A stretch of 64,000 nucleotides of DNA from Flavobacterium sedimenticola (GCF_030053345.1 NZ_JASGBP010000002.1:310001-374000), one strand, 5' to 3'; counted from the stretch's first letter, positions 1 to 10,097 are shown. The notes: generated by a model from the letters alone, not told the origin. A program made the numbers and translations.

Positions 1-655
1 GTAACGAATAATTACCAGTATACAATCCGGCTATGAATCCGCCCAAATTGCCCCATTGGGTTATGGCGTCTTTTAATGCGACTGTATTTGGGAGAACAGC
101 TCTGGAGTCGGATGTTTTGACTTCGATTTGGGGATGTAAAACTACGGCGTACAATTCACTCGGACTTTGAATTTTAATCACATCTAACGGATTGTAACCC
201 CGAACCAAGGTAAATCCACCTAAAACGCAAGGTGCCACATTGTCGGCATGCTCACAACCGCTGGCTAAGGCTTCGCCTTTCATGGCGAAGTCGACTAATT
301 CGTGACGCGTAAAAGGCTTACCCAACAACTCATTGATGCCGAAAACCACTCCGGCCGCGCTGGCCGAAGAACTCCCAATACCACTTCCGGCTTTGATTTT
401 TTTATGGATTTCGATTTCGAATCCGCAATCCGGATTAATTGCATTTACTATGGCTAAAGCAGCAACACCGGCTACGTTTTTTTCAACGTCCAATGGCAAG
501 TCAGCACCGGTGATTTTAGTGATTCGAAGCCCTTTTTCAGTTGCTTTTCGGATAATCATTTCGTCGCCAATGCCTTCCAGGCACAGGCCCAACACGTCAA
601 ATCCACAATTCAGGTTTGCGATGGTGGCGGGACAGAATATTTTGATTTCATTCAT
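1..655 (-). CDS. thrB: Homoserine kinase, 3' end cut by window edge
   Basis: GHMP-family kinase that phosphorylates L-homoserine to O-phosphohomoserine, the step before threonine synthase. About 218 codons are visible, starting at ATG 653-655; the family is usually a little over 300 residues, so the C-terminal third lies outside the window. The N-terminus (MNEIKIFCPATIANLNCGFD) is typical of the family, and the glycine/serine-rich ATP loop AGSGIGSSSASAAG is near residue 90. It follows thrA by 49 bases on the same strand, as in thrABC operons; thrC would be expected just beyond the left edge. Function confident from motif plus context. Confidence 0.93.
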   Translation of the reverse strand, partial: MNEIKIFCPATIANLNCGFDVLGLCLEGIGDEMIIRKATEKGLRITKITGADLPLDVEKNVAGVAALAIVNAINPDCGFEIEIHKKIKAGSGIGSSSASAAGVVFGINELLGKPFTRHELVDFAMKGEALASGCEHADNVAPCVLGGFTLVRGYNPLDVIKIQSPSELYAVVLHPQIEVKTSDSRAVLPNTVALKDAITQWGNLGGFIAGLYTGNYSL

Positions 656-662
656 TTTTAAA

Positions 663-703
663 GGTTTTGAGGTGCTAAGGTTTTAAGGCTTGCTAGCGCC
701 TTA
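663..703. repeat. Interspersed GCTAAGG-type intergenic repeat, copy A
   Basis: The spacer between thrA and thrB carries GGTTTTGAGGTGCTAAGGT (663-681). Nearly the same 19 bases (one difference) recur at 24513-24531, and related words occur at 24591-24621 and 34229-34312. All copies are intergenic. This looks like a small dispersed repeat rather than a gene-specific signal. Here it lies inside an operon and must be transcribed. Confidence 0.6.
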
Positions 704-704
704 A

Positions 705-3152
705 TTACACATTTCCAATTCGGATCACATCCGCAAAAATCCCAGAAGCAGTAACCGCGGCACCGGCACCGGCGCCTTTAATAATTAACGGTTGGTCTAC
801 GTAGCGATCAGTATAAAACTCAACGATATTGTCTTTGCCTTCTAAATTGTAGAACGGACTTTCTTTCGGGATGAATTGCAAACCCACCGAAGCTTTGCCA
901 TTGTCGAAACTGGCCACGAATTTGATGCGGGAATCTTTGGCTTTTGCTTCTTGTAAGAGTGAATTAAAATGATTTTCGTGCTTGGTTAGCGAAGCAAAGA
1001 AATCTTCATTATTAGTGGTTTTCATGCATTCGTCCGGCAAGAAACAATGGTTCTCAATTTGTTCCATGTCCATTTGATATCCGCTTTCCCGAATGAGAAT
1101 TAATATCTTTCGCGCTACGTCTACACCACTTAAATCAATTTTCGGGTCGGGCTCCGTAAACCCTTGAACACCTGCTTCTTTAACTACATCATGAAAATTG
1201 TAATTCTCACTGAAATTATTGAAAATAAAATTCAAGCTTCCGGATAATACCGCATTGATTCGGTTCACTTTATCACCCGAAGCAATCAAGTGCTTTAAGG
1301 TGTCGATAATCGGTAAACCGGCTCCGACATTGGTTTCAAATAAGAACGGCGCATTGTATTTTCGGGATAAGTTTTTGAGGTTTTTATAGTGGTTGTATTC
1401 CGAAGAACAAGCAATTTTGTTACAAGTAACCACCGCAATATTTTGGCTTAGAAATTGATCGTAAATACCGGCAATATTATGATTGGCGGTAATATCTACA
1501 AAGATGCTGTTGCGTAAATTCAACTCTTTTACACGGGCAATAAAATCTGTTGGATTAGCGGTTTCCCCTTGGTTTAAAGCCTCTTTCCACTCTTTCAAAT
1601 TAACGCCTTCTTCCTCAAAAACCATTTTTCTGGAATTGGACAACGCAATAACACGGACATTGATTTTGAGATTTTCTTTCAAGAATTTCTTTTGTTGGCT
1701 GATTTGATCGATGAATTTTTCACCTACGTTACCCACACCCATAACGAACAAGTTCAACTGTTTGGTATTGTCTTCGAAGAAGCGTTCGTGTAGTGTGTTC
1801 AGGGCTTTTTTAACGTCTTTCTCATTGATGACTACAGAGATGTTTCGCTCGGAAGCTCCTTGTGCAATGGCTCGAATGTTGACATTGTTTTTGCCCAAAG
1901 TGCTAAACATTTTACCGCTGATGCCTTGGTGATTTTTCATGTTTTCGCCTACCAAGGCAACGATGCACAAGTCTTTTTCAACGATACAAGGATCGACCTT
2001 GCCTTGGGAAATTTCCATTTCAAAGGCTTTGTCGATAGCGGTCTTCGCTTTATCGGCATCGGTACTTAAAATACCGACACAAATCGAATGCTCCGACGAC
2101 GCTTGTGTGATGAAAATTACATTGATGTTTTCGTTGGATAAAACTTCGAACAAACGTTTGGAAGAACCGGCAACACCGACCATTCCCGAGCCTTCCAGGG
2201 TAAGCAATGCAATATTGTCGATGTGGGTAATGCCTTTAATCGGATTACTCGAAGCTTCGGGCTTGTCAGAAATTAAGGTACCGTAAGCTTCGGGCTCGAA
2301 AGTGTTTTTGATAAAAATAGGAATGCAGTCTTTCAGCACCGGCTGAATCGTTGGCGGATACAAAACTTTGGCACCGAAATGCGACAATTCCATCGCTTCC
2401 TGATAGGAGATGGTTTCGATAGGTCGGGCTTGCTTTACGCTTTTCGGATTCGCCGTAAACATACCGTTGACATCCGTCCATATTTCCAACACATCGGCTT
2501 TTACCGCTGCCGCAATAATGGCTGCGGTATAATCGGAACCGCCGCGTCCCAGCGTAGTGGTATTGCCGTCGAGCGAGGAGGCTATAAAACCAGGTAGTAA
2601 AACCACTTGATACGTATTGTTTTTAAAATAGTCTTCGATTAGGGTGTTGGTGATGGGGAAGTCGACCGCTGCTTTTCCGAAATTTGAATTGGTTTTGATG
2701 AGTTCCCGACTGTCTTTAAACGTCGAGTTACTTACCTTTTGTTTCAGCGCTACGGCAATAATTTGAGAAGACAATAGTTCACCAAAACCGGCCACGGTAT
2801 CAGCGGTTCTGCTCGATAATTCACCCAATAGGTAACAACCGTCCAGCAATGTTTTTAAATGATTGATGTTGTGGTTAATGGTTTCAATAATCTCGCTTTT
2901 TTCGCTCAGCGGGATTAGCGCATCGATGGCCTCTTTGTGCTTTTTTTCAATTTGATAAACGATGTCTTTATAACCTTTGTCTTTGGCGCTGGCCGTTTTT
3001 CCGGCTAAGATGAGTAAATCGGTTACGCCGCTAAAAGCTGAAACAACTACGGCTAACGTAGTCTCTTTGCTTTTTTGGGTAACAATTTGGAGTGTTTTAG
3101 TTATGTTTTCGGCATTGGCTACAGAAGTACCGCCAAATTTTAATACGATCAT
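705..3152 (-). CDS. thrA: Bifunctional aspartokinase / homoserine dehydrogenase
   Basis: Catalyses the first and third steps of the aspartate pathway towards threonine and methionine. The 815-residue length fits the fused ThrA type. The aspartokinase domain fills residues 1 to about 290 and starts MIVLKFGGTSV, with GRGGSDYTA near residue 205. Two ACT-type regulatory segments occupy roughly 310-460, the site of threonine feedback in this family. The homoserine dehydrogenase half begins with the nucleotide-binding motif GVGNVG near residue 472. Start ATG is 3150-3152. It is the first enzyme gene of a thrA-thrB run and is preceded by a threonine-rich leader ORF (3231-3335), which suggests attenuation control. 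Confidence 0.97.
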   Translation of the reverse strand: MIVLKFGGTSVANAENITKTLQIVTQKSKETTLAVVVSAFSGVTDLLILAGKTASAKDKGYKDIVYQIEKKHKEAIDALIPLSEKSEIIETINHNINHLKTLLDGCYLLGELSSRTADTVAGFGELLSSQIIAVALKQKVSNSTFKDSRELIKTNSNFGKAAVDFPITNTLIEDYFKNNTYQVVLLPGFIASSLDGNTTTLGRGGSDYTAAIIAAAVKADVLEIWTDVNGMFTANPKSVKQARPIETISYQEAMELSHFGAKVLYPPTIQPVLKDCIPIFIKNTFEPEAYGTLISDKPEASSNPIKGITHIDNIALLTLEGSGMVGVAGSSKRLFEVLSNENINVIFITQASSEHSICVGILSTDADKAKTAIDKAFEMEISQGKVDPCIVEKDLCIVALVGENMKNHQGISGKMFSTLGKNNVNIRAIAQGASERNISVVINEKDVKKALNTLHERFFEDNTKQLNLFVMGVGNVGEKFIDQISQQKKFLKENLKINVRVIALSNSRKMVFEEEGVNLKEWKEALNQGETANPTDFIARVKELNLRNSIFVDITANHNIAGIYDQFLSQNIAVVTCNKIACSSEYNHYKNLKNLSRKYNAPFLFETNVGAGLPIIDTLKHLIASGDKVNRINAVLSGSLNFIFNNFSENYNFHDVVKEAGVQGFTEPDPKIDLSGVDVARKILILIRESGYQMDMEQIENHCFLPDECMKTTNNEDFFASLTKHENHFNSLLQEAKAKDSRIKFVASFDNGKASVGLQFIPKESPFYNLEGKDNIVEFYTDRYVDQPLIIKGAGAGAAVTASGIFADVIRIGNV

Positions 3153-3230
3153 GACTTATTTAGTTATGCGTTAGGAATGATTGAGTTGCTTTCAAACGAA
3201 AGGACATGGCCAATAAATTATATGTGAAAA

Positions 3231-3335
3231 TTATACCCCAAACGGGGTTGTGGTAGTTGATGTAGTGGTACCCAAAGAAGCAGCCGAAACATCGGTTGTT
3301 ACAGAAAACGGGTAAGTAGTTGTATTTAACATCAT
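3231..3335 (-). CDS. Threonine-rich leader peptide candidate upstream of thrA
   Basis: A 34-codon ORF with ATG at 3333-3335 and TAA at 3231-3233, ending 78 bases before thrA. Twelve of 34 residues are threonine, in runs at residues 5-7, 13-14, 23-25 and 27-30, using ACA, ACT and ACC codons. That is the expected design of a leader peptide sensing charged tRNA-Thr ahead of a threonine operon. A short hairpin (ACCCC, 4-base loop, GGGGT) overlaps the last codons, followed by ATAATTTT. I see no long terminator hairpin, so the attenuation mechanism is unclear. The ORF and its threonine content are read directly; the regulatory role is inference. Confidence 0.72.
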   Translation of the reverse strand: MMLNTTTYPFSVTTDVSAASLGTTTSTTTTPFGV

Positions 3336-3340
3336 AGTTT

Positions 3341-3348
3341 CAAATGTA
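3341..3348 (-). promoter_or_regulatory. Candidate -7 promoter box for the thr operon
   Basis: TACATTTG on the minus strand matches the Bacteroidetes -7 consensus TAnnTTTG. It ends only five bases before the leader ATG, so transcription would begin at or next to the start codon. No good TTG lies at the -33 spacing. Pattern match only. Confidence 0.5.
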
Positions 3349-3541
3349 TGACTTTTTGAGAATTAAAAAAGGTTTTCTTAAATTTTTAAGAATATTACAA
3401 TATTTTTCTTTAATTGATGTGATTTTTCATGTATAAATATCTTAAGGCTTTGTTTTTTAATAAATTCTCAAAAAATACTCGTCTAATTAGTTGCTTTTTA
3501 ACAATCGTTTGCGGAATTTTGGGCTTTAAATCCTAACCAAA

Positions 3542-5044
3542 ATGGAGCATTCGCATTACATCAGCACGGAAGTATTGACCTTAGAGACTTTGCAACAAAT
3601 TATTGCTGAGCATAAAACCATCGCGCTTTCGGAAGAAGCCAAAATCAACATTCAACAGTGTCGCGATTATTTGGATCAAAAAATGGCCTCAAATGAAACG
3701 CCGATTTACGGCATTAATACCGGTTTTGGCTCGTTGTGTAATGTGAAAATTTCGAATGAAAATTTATCTCAGCTTCAAGAGAATTTGGTAAAATCTCACG
3801 CTTGCGGCACCGGAGAAGAAGTGCCTCAGGACATTGTTAAGTTGATGTTGCTGCTCAAAATTCAATCTCTGAGTTATGGTCATTCGGGTGTGCAATTGCT
3901 AACCGTAGAGCGTTTGGTAGATTTTTACAATCACGATATTTTACCGGTAGTGTACACACAAGGCTCGTTGGGAGCGAGTGGCGATTTGGCGCCGTTAGCA
4001 CATTTATCCTTACCATTATTGGGTGAAGGCGAAGTGTATTATGACGGATTCCGTCAGCCCGCTAAGAAAGTATTGGAAAAAATGGGTTGGCAACCGATTC
4101 TATTGCAATCGAAGGAAGGTTTGGCGTTGCTCAACGGAACCCAATTCATGAGCGCCTACGGTTGTTACACTTTGCTCAAAGCGATGAAATACTCGTATTT
4201 AGCCGATGTTATTGCTGCGGTTTCTTTGGAAGGATTTGATGGACGCTTAGAACCTTTTAACGAATTGATTCATTATGTTCGGCCGCACAAAGGTCAGATT
4301 GTAACCGCCAAACGAATGACTGAACTGTTGGAAGGCAGTCAGTTGATAGCGCAACACAAAGAACACGTTCAGGATCCGTATTCGTTCCGCTGTATTCCGC
4401 AAGTGCATGGTGCTTCAAAAGACACCATCGATTATGTGAAAAAGGTGTTCAAAACCGAAATCAATTCGGTAACCGACAATCCCAACATTTTTAAAAACGA
4501 AGATTTGATTATTTCCGGCGGGAATTTCCACGGACAACCTTTGGCTTTAGCGTTAGACTTTTTAAGTATGGCGTTATCCGAGTTGGGCAGCATTTCTGAA
4601 AGAAGAACGTACCAGTTGATTTCGGGTTTGCGAGGTTTGCCGGCGTTTTTGGTGGACAATCCCGGCTTAAATTCCGGTTTTATGATTCCGCAATACACCG
4701 CTGCCAGCATTGCGAGTCAGAACAAACAATTGGCTACTCCGGCCAGTGTGGATAGTATTGTTTCGTCTAACGGACAAGAAGATCACGTGAGTATGGGCGC
4801 AAACGCGGCCACAAAGTGTTTGAAGATTATGGAAAATCTCGAACGCATTTTGGCGATTGAGTTGATGAATGCTTCTCAGGCTTTGGAATACCGTAGACCG
4901 TTACAATCGAGTGAATTCCTGGAAAGCTTTGTCAAATCGTATCGTGAAGAAGTACCTTTGGTTACCGAAGACAGAATCCTGCATTACGATATTGAAAATT
5001 CGGTAGCTTTTTTAGAGAGTTTTCAGATTGATTTAGAAGAGTAA
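3542..5044 (+). CDS. hutH: Histidine ammonia-lyase
   Basis: Deaminates histidine to urocanate, the first step of histidine degradation. The 500-residue length is normal for the family. The Ala145-Ser146-Gly147 triad that forms the MIO electrophile sits in GSLGASGDLAPLAHL, and YGINTGFG and GQEDHVSMG are also present. Start ATG 3542 gives a normal N-terminus. No other hut gene is nearby, so it stands alone here. Its last 12 bases overlap the end of the convergent DUF1304 gene. Related aromatic ammonia-lyases share the triad, but length and motifs favour HutH. Confidence 0.93.
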   Translation: MEHSHYISTEVLTLETLQQIIAEHKTIALSEEAKINIQQCRDYLDQKMASNETPIYGINTGFGSLCNVKISNENLSQLQENLVKSHACGTGEEVPQDIVKLMLLLKIQSLSYGHSGVQLLTVERLVDFYNHDILPVVYTQGSLGASGDLAPLAHLSLPLLGEGEVYYDGFRQPAKKVLEKMGWQPILLQSKEGLALLNGTQFMSAYGCYTLLKAMKYSYLADVIAAVSLEGFDGRLEPFNELIHYVRPHKGQIVTAKRMTELLEGSQLIAQHKEHVQDPYSFRCIPQVHGASKDTIDYVKKVFKTEINSVTDNPNIFKNEDLIISGGNFHGQPLALALDFLSMALSELGSISERRTYQLISGLRGLPAFLVDNPGLNSGFMIPQYTAASIASQNKQLATPASVDSIVSSNGQEDHVSMGANAATKCLKIMENLERILAIELMNASQALEYRRPLQSSEFLESFVKSYREEVPLVTEDRILHYDIENSVAFLESFQIDLEE

Positions 5045-5392
5045 ACTCAACAATCCTAAAATAGCGGGAACGGCCTGAACAAAAAAGATTCTTTTAGAAG
5101 CCGTCATAGCACCGTAAAGACCGGCAACCAAGACACAACCCAAGAAAAAAAGCGCCACATTTTTGCTCCAATTGGTTTCATTAATACAAAGAGACCAAAT
5201 CAATCCGGCGGCTAAAAACCCGTTGTACAATCCTTGATTGGCCGCTAAAACTTTGGTTTTCTCAAATTGATCTTCGGGTATGGCTTTGAATACCTTTTTG
5301 GCTCGTGTGGTCCAGGCAAACATTTCGAGCCACAAGATATAGAGATGCAGGAGTGCAATGAGTCCTATTACAAGTTGGGTGAGGATGTTCAT
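5033..5392 (-). CDS. DUF1304 family small membrane protein
   Basis: A 119-residue protein with about four hydrophobic helices. The segment ANQGLYNGFLAAGL and the overall pattern match DUF1304 integral membrane proteins, whose function is not established. The gene is convergent with hutH and overlaps it by 12 bases. It is followed 20 bases upstream on the same strand by the TMEM175-like gene, so the two may be cotranscribed. No signal peptide cleavage site is evident. Confidence 0.8.
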   Translation of the reverse strand: MNILTQLVIGLIALLHLYILWLEMFAWTTRAKKVFKAIPEDQFEKTKVLAANQGLYNGFLAAGLIWSLCINETNWSKNVALFFLGCVLVAGLYGAMTASKRIFFVQAVPAILGLLSLLF

Positions 5393-5412
5393 GGTTTGTT
5401 TCAGGTTTTTAG

Positions 5413-5994
5413 TTAATTGTTTTCGTTAAAAAGTTTTTCAATTCTTTTATCGGGAACCAACCAAATCAACGCTACCAAAATATAAATGGCGCCCGAAATA
5501 ACGCTGTAATCCGAACTGACAAGTACTGCAATCAAATACAAAACCACAGAGGCTTTTCCTTTATAATCTTTGCCAATGGCTTTAGACAAGAGTGAATCTT
5601 TACCGTGATGCTTCAAAATCACACTTTGCAATATGAAATACGCTATGGCATTCATTAATAAAATGATACCGTACAACATCATCGGAAAAGCCGCAAAATG
5701 ATGTTCGCCGATCCAAGCTGTCGCAAAAGGAATCATGGAAAGCCAAAACAACAAATGCAAATTGGCCCAAAGAATTGTACCGTTAACATGCTTCACGGTG
5801 TGCATCATATGATGGTGATTGTTCCAGTAAATCCCAACATAAATAAAGCTCAGGATGTAACTCAGAAACTTGTGAAATAGCGGTACAATCGCTTCAAAAG
5901 AGGTGTCATTCGGAACCTTAAATTCCAACACCATAATGGTGATAATGATGGCCAAAACGCCATCGCTGAAAGCTTCGAGTCGGTTTTTATTCAT
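5413..5994 (-). CDS. TMEM175-family (DUF1211) potassium channel-like protein
   Basis: A 193-residue membrane protein starting MNKNRLEAFSDGVLAI. The FSDGV motif in the first helix is the family hallmark and forms the pore constriction in bacterial TMEM175 potassium channels. Several further hydrophobic helices follow, consistent with the six-helix bacterial form. The gene lies four bases from the RimB-RimK fusion gene on the same strand, suggesting cotranscription. Channel activity is inferred from family membership. Confidence 0.82.
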   Translation of the reverse strand: MNKNRLEAFSDGVLAIIITIMVLEFKVPNDTSFEAIVPLFHKFLSYILSFIYVGIYWNNHHHMMHTVKHVNGTILWANLHLLFWLSMIPFATAWIGEHHFAAFPMMLYGIILLMNAIAYFILQSVILKHHGKDSLLSKAIGKDYKGKASVVLYLIAVLVSSDYSVISGAIYILVALIWLVPDKRIEKLFNENN

Positions 5995-5998
5995 GAGA

Positions 5999-7372
5999 TT
6001 ACTCTTTTAACTTAAAATTCTTCTCAATCGCTTTAATCATCTCGCCGGCGATGTCTTTGTTAGTGGCGCCTTCGATGCCTTCCAATCCCGGAGACGAGTT
6101 CACTTCTAACAATAATGGTCCTTTGGAGGAGCGAATAATATCTACACCGGCTACCTTTAAATCCATGGCTTTGGCAGCTTTGATGGCAATTTTCTTTTCT
6201 TCGGAAGTCGGTTTGATTACCGAAGCGGTACCGCCCATGTGAATATTGGCGCGGAATTCTCCCGCCGCGGCTTCCCGTTGGATAGCCGCTACGACTTTCC
6301 CGTCTACTACAAACAATCGTAAATCTTTACCATTGGCTTCTTTAATGAATTCCTGAACCAAAATATTAGCATTCAAACTCTTGAATGCATTGATTACCGA
6401 TTCGGCCGCTTTTTTGGTTTCAGCCAATACGACGCCTTTTCCTTGTGTACCTTCTAATAACTTCACAATTAATGGCGAACCGCCTACCATCTTTATCAAG
6501 TCATCTGTATCCAATGGCGAATTGGCAAAACCTGTAGTCGGAATATCTACACCGTGATGCAATAATAATTGAAGCGAAAATAATTTGTCGCGCGATTGCG
6601 TGATGGCGGCAGCCGAATTCAAGCAAAAGACTTTCATCGCTTCAAATTGACGCGTTAACGCGCAACCGTAAAACGTAATACTCGGACGAATTCTAGGAAT
6701 GATAGCGTCAAAATTGTCCAAGATTTTTCCGCCACGGTAATGAATTTCGGGTTTGATGGCGTCCAGCTTCATATAACACTCTTTGATGTTCAGAAAATGC
6801 ATTTCGTGTCCGCGCATTTCGCCGGCTTCCATGATACGTTTGTTGCTGTACAATTCCGGATTACTGGCCAAAACCCCAATGCGCAATCCTGATTTTTTAG
6901 AGATTGCATTCTGATACAAATCCTTTAAACTCTCGGAAGAAGGTTGACCCAATAAATATTTCTGTTCCGGATCAACCAAAATGCGACCACTCATGGCTTC
7001 TCGACCTAACAGCATGCGAAACCCCATAGAATCACGATTGGTCAGTGTCATTTCAATCGGCCACATATCCACACCAATTTTGAGATTGGTCTGAATCACA
7101 TACCGTTGTTCTCTGAAGCCACTTGAACTTTTTACAATGCGTTTGTCAATGAGTTTGGCTTCGCAATGGATGACGGTTTTCAGATTGTTTTGAATCGGAT
7201 TGATATCAAACTTGACCCAGTTTTCGGAATCTTTCAAAAAAGGCGCAATGTTGATGGCGTGTAAAGCCGAAGTTTTGGCACCCGAATCGACGCGGGCTTT
7301 GATGGCCGGAATGCCGAGTTCGGGAAACGAACACCATTCTTCGGAACCTAATATAATTTTGTTTGCTGGCAT
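5999..7372 (-). CDS. Fusion of RimB-like retropepsin-fold domain and RimK-family glutamate ligase
   Basis: A 457-residue two-domain protein. Residues 1 to about 145 match the RimB / putative ATP-dependent zinc protease family, with the aspartic-protease-like [12 protein letters not shown] near residue 30. Residues from about 165 on are a RimK-type ATP-grasp ligase ([52 protein letters not shown]). RimK adds glutamates to the C-terminus of ribosomal protein S6 in proteobacteria. I chose ATG 7370-7372 because the upstream in-frame GTG at 7394-7396 lies inside the clpC terminator hairpin. The true substrate here is not known. Confidence 0.88.
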   Translation of the reverse strand: MPANKIILGSEEWCSFPELGIPAIKARVDSGAKTSALHAINIAPFLKDSENWVKFDINPIQNNLKTVIHCEAKLIDKRIVKSSSGFREQRYVIQTNLKIGVDMWPIEMTLTNRDSMGFRMLLGREAMSGRILVDPEQKYLLGQPSSESLKDLYQNAISKKSGLRIGVLASNPELYSNKRIMEAGEMRGHEMHFLNIKECYMKLDAIKPEIHYRGGKILDNFDAIIPRIRPSITFYGCALTRQFEAMKVFCLNSAAAITQSRDKLFSLQLLLHHGVDIPTTGFANSPLDTDDLIKMVGGSPLIVKLLEGTQGKGVVLAETKKAAESVINAFKSLNANILVQEFIKEANGKDLRLFVVDGKVVAAIQREAAAGEFRANIHMGGTASVIKPTSEEKKIAIKAAKAMDLKVAGVDIIRSSKGPLLLEVNSSPGLEGIEGATNKDIAGEMIKAIEKNFKLKE

Positions 7373-7384
7373 TGATATAGAATT

Positions 7385-7440
7385 AAAAAAAACCACGAAT
7401 TCACGAATAATTTAAACTAAATTTCATCCGGAATCCGTGG
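7385..7440 (-). terminator. Rho-independent terminator downstream of clpC
   Basis: On the minus strand CCACGGATTC (7431-7440) pairs with GAATTCGTGG (7393-7402) over ten base pairs including one G-U pair, with a loop of about 28 bases and then eight T. It lies between the clpC stop and the start of the RimB-RimK fusion gene. Confidence 0.75.
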
Positions 7441-7462
7441 CTTATAAAAAGGTTTAACGGTC

Positions 7463-10006
7463 TTATTTCGTAGGCTTTTCCGCTTTTTTAATCGTTACCG
7501 TCAACTCCTGAGCGGTTTCGTCTAAATCCATAAAGATTTCATCGCCCGAAGCAATTTTAGACGTGATGATTTCTTCGGCTAAAGCATCTTCTACATATTT
7601 TTGAATCGCTCTTTTCAGTGGTCGAGCGCCAAATTGTTTATCAAAGCCTTTTTCGGCAATAAACGCTTTGGCTTTGTCGGAAAGCGTGAGTTGGTATCCC
7701 AATTCGGCAATACGTCCGTACAATTTTTTCAATTCGATTTCGATAATCAAATCGATGTCGTGTTTCTCTAACGGATTGAAAACAATTACATCGTCAATTC
7801 GGTTTAAGAATTCTGGTGCGAAAGTTTTCTTCAACGCGTTTTCAATCACACTTTTCGAATGTTCATCGGCCTGTGCTATTTTGGCGGAAGTGCCGAAACC
7901 AACACCTTGACCGAAGTCTTTTAACTGACGCGCTCCAACGTTAGAGGTCATAATAATGATAGTGTTTTTAAAGTCGATTTTGCGACCCAAACTATCGGTT
8001 AAATACCCGTCATCTAACACTTGTAACATCATATTGAACACATCCGGATGTGCTTTTTCGATTTCATCCAACAATACCACACAATATGGTTTTCGACGTA
8101 CTTTTTCGGTCAATTGTCCGCCCTCTTCGTACCCTACGTAGCCCGGAGGCGCACCGATTAAACGAGAGATGGCAAATTTTTCCATGTATTCACTCATGTC
8201 GATACGAATCAACGCATCTTCCGAATCGAATAGTTCTTTAGCCAACACTTTCGCCAATTGTGTTTTTCCGACACCGGTTGATCCTAAGAAAATAAATGAA
8301 CCGATTGGGCGATTCGGATCTTTTAATCCGGCGCGATTGCGTTGGATAGAGCGGGCGATTTTGGTTACGGCTTCGTCCTGACCTATTACTTTACCTTTGA
8401 TTAAATCGGGTAAGTGAGCCAATTTATTGCTTTCGGTTTGGGCAATACGATTCACCGGAATTCCGGTCATCATCGAAACCACATCGGCTACATTGTCTTC
8501 TGTTACACGAATGCGATTGTTTTTAGAATCTTCTTCCCATTGTTCTTGGGCAATGGCTAAGTCTTTTTCCAAACGTTTTTCATCGTCACGCAATTTGGCC
8601 GCTTCTTCGTATTTCTGTTTTTTAACGACAGAATTTTTGAGTTCACGTACTTCTTCCAATTGACGCTCCAAATCCAGAATTTGTTTGGGGACGTCGATGT
8701 TGGTGATGTGTACACGAGAACCGGCTTCGTCTAAGGCATCGATAGCTTTGTCAGGAAGGAAACGCTCCGACATGTAGCGGTTGGTTAACTTCACGCAAGC
8801 TTCAATGGCTTCCGGTGTGTAAATTACATTGTGATGGTCTTCGTATTTGTTTTTGATGTTGTTCAGAATGGTAATGGTTTCCTCTACTGAAGTCGGTTCC
8901 ACAATTACTTTTTGGAAACGTCTTTCGAGTGCGCCGTCTTTTTCGATGTATTGACGGTATTCGTCCAACGTGGTAGCACCAATACATTGGATTTCGCCGC
9001 GGGCTAGGGCCGGTTTGAACATGTTGGAAGCATCCAACGAACCGGTAGCGCCACCGGCACCAACGATGGTGTGAATTTCATCGATGAACAAAATGATGTC
9101 ATCGTTTTTCTCCAATTCGTTCATTACCGCTTTCATTCGTTCTTCGAACTGTCCGCGGTATTTGGTTCCGGCTACTAACGACGCCAAATCCAAAGTCACA
9201 ACTCTTTTGTTGAATAAGATGCGCGACACTTTCTTTTGAATGATACGCAAAGCCAAACCTTCGGCAATAGCCGATTTACCTACGCCGGGTTCACCGATGA
9301 GTAGCGGATTGTTTTTCTTTCTTCGACTTAAGATTTGAGACACACGCTCAATTTCTTTTTCACGACCTACTACGGGGTCGAGTTTGCCTTCTTCAGCCAA
9401 TTCGGTTAAGTCACGCCCAAAGTTATCCAAAACCGGAGTTTTAGATTTTTTATTGGTTTTACTCGCCGGGTTGTTGAAACTCCCTTCTTTTAGGCTGTCA
9501 TCCTGACCGGAATCGTCATTATACGATTCGTTTCGTGGCAGGTTGTCTGTAAAATCTTCTTCGTTTGGTGTCATATTCAAATACTGTTCTTTAACCACGT
9601 TATAGTCAATTTTCAGACGATGCAGTAGTTTGGTTGTCGGATCATTTTCGTTTCTCAAAATGCAAAGCAGTAAGTGCGCCGTACTGATGGACGAGCTCTG
9701 AAATACTTTGGCTTCCAGGAATGTAGTTTTTAAAGCGCGTTCTGCTTGACGAGTCAGGTGGAGGTTTTTCTTTTCGTTGCTCATTTCTGCGTTTGGATTG
9801 GCCGGACTCAGAATTTCGACCTTTTTACGTAAATGTTCCAAATCGACAGCTAAATTATTTAAAATAGCAATAGCCTTACCGTTTCCGTCTCTCAAAATAC
9901 CAAGCATAAGGTGTTCCGTACCTATAAAATCATGGCCTAAGCGCAATGCTTCTTCCTTGCTGTAGGTAATCACATCTTTAACTCTTGGTGAAAAATTATC
10001 ATCCAT
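7463..10006 (-). CDS. clpC: ATP-dependent Clp protease ATPase subunit ClpC
   Basis: Hsp100 unfoldase that feeds substrates to ClpP. The 847-residue protein has an N-terminal double Clp-N domain (about 1-145), a low-complexity linker (about 150-190), a first AAA domain with GEPGVGKSA near residue 238, a UVR segment ([19 protein letters not shown]) in the middle region, and a second AAA domain with GSTGVGKTQ near 575. A VGF tripeptide (GQGVGFGTS), usable as the ClpP-docking loop, lies in the second AAA domain. It is divergent from gyrA. The 265-base spacer contains a TGTCA-N6-TGACA palindrome. Confidence 0.96.
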   Translation of the reverse strand: MDDNFSPRVKDVITYSKEEALRLGHDFIGTEHLMLGILRDGNGKAIAILNNLAVDLEHLRKKVEILSPANPNAEMSNEKKNLHLTRQAERALKTTFLEAKVFQSSSISTAHLLLCILRNENDPTTKLLHRLKIDYNVVKEQYLNMTPNEEDFTDNLPRNESYNDDSGQDDSLKEGSFNNPASKTNKKSKTPVLDNFGRDLTELAEEGKLDPVVGREKEIERVSQILSRRKKNNPLLIGEPGVGKSAIAEGLALRIIQKKVSRILFNKRVVTLDLASLVAGTKYRGQFEERMKAVMNELEKNDDIILFIDEIHTIVGAGGATGSLDASNMFKPALARGEIQCIGATTLDEYRQYIEKDGALERRFQKVIVEPTSVEETITILNNIKNKYEDHHNVIYTPEAIEACVKLTNRYMSERFLPDKAIDALDEAGSRVHITNIDVPKQILDLERQLEEVRELKNSVVKKQKYEEAAKLRDDEKRLEKDLAIAQEQWEEDSKNNRIRVTEDNVADVVSMMTGIPVNRIAQTESNKLAHLPDLIKGKVIGQDEAVTKIARSIQRNRAGLKDPNRPIGSFIFLGSTGVGKTQLAKVLAKELFDSEDALIRIDMSEYMEKFAISRLIGAPPGYVGYEEGGQLTEKVRRKPYCVVLLDEIEKAHPDVFNMMLQVLDDGYLTDSLGRKIDFKNTIIIMTSNVGARQLKDFGQGVGFGTSAKIAQADEHSKSVIENALKKTFAPEFLNRIDDVIVFNPLEKHDIDLIIEIELKKLYGRIAELGYQLTLSDKAKAFIAEKGFDKQFGARPLKRAIQKYVEDALAEEIITSKIASGDEIFMDLDETAQELTVTIKKAEKPTK

Positions 10007-10081
10007 AATACTTATATTATTGGTAAAGTAAATTTAGTAATTATGAACCGTAATTACAAAAACCGTTCCCTCTAAATGTAC

Positions 10082-10097
10082 TGTCAGCTAATTGACA
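10082..10097. promoter_or_regulatory. TGTCA-N6-TGACA palindrome between clpC and gyrA
   Basis: A perfect five-base inverted repeat, TGTCA at 10082-10086 and TGACA at 10093-10097. It sits 76 bases before the clpC start and 174 before gyrA. The same half-sites occur upstream of dnaK (28271-28308), so a common regulator of chaperone genes is conceivable. No protein is assigned. Confidence 0.3.

Noticed and set aside
3542..5044. A histidine-degradation (hut) operon
   Set aside because: Only hutH is present; hutU, hutI and hutG do not occur on either side.
7373..7396. GTG start for the RimB-RimK fusion
   Set aside because: The GTG is part of the clpC terminator stem and the following codons are a T run.
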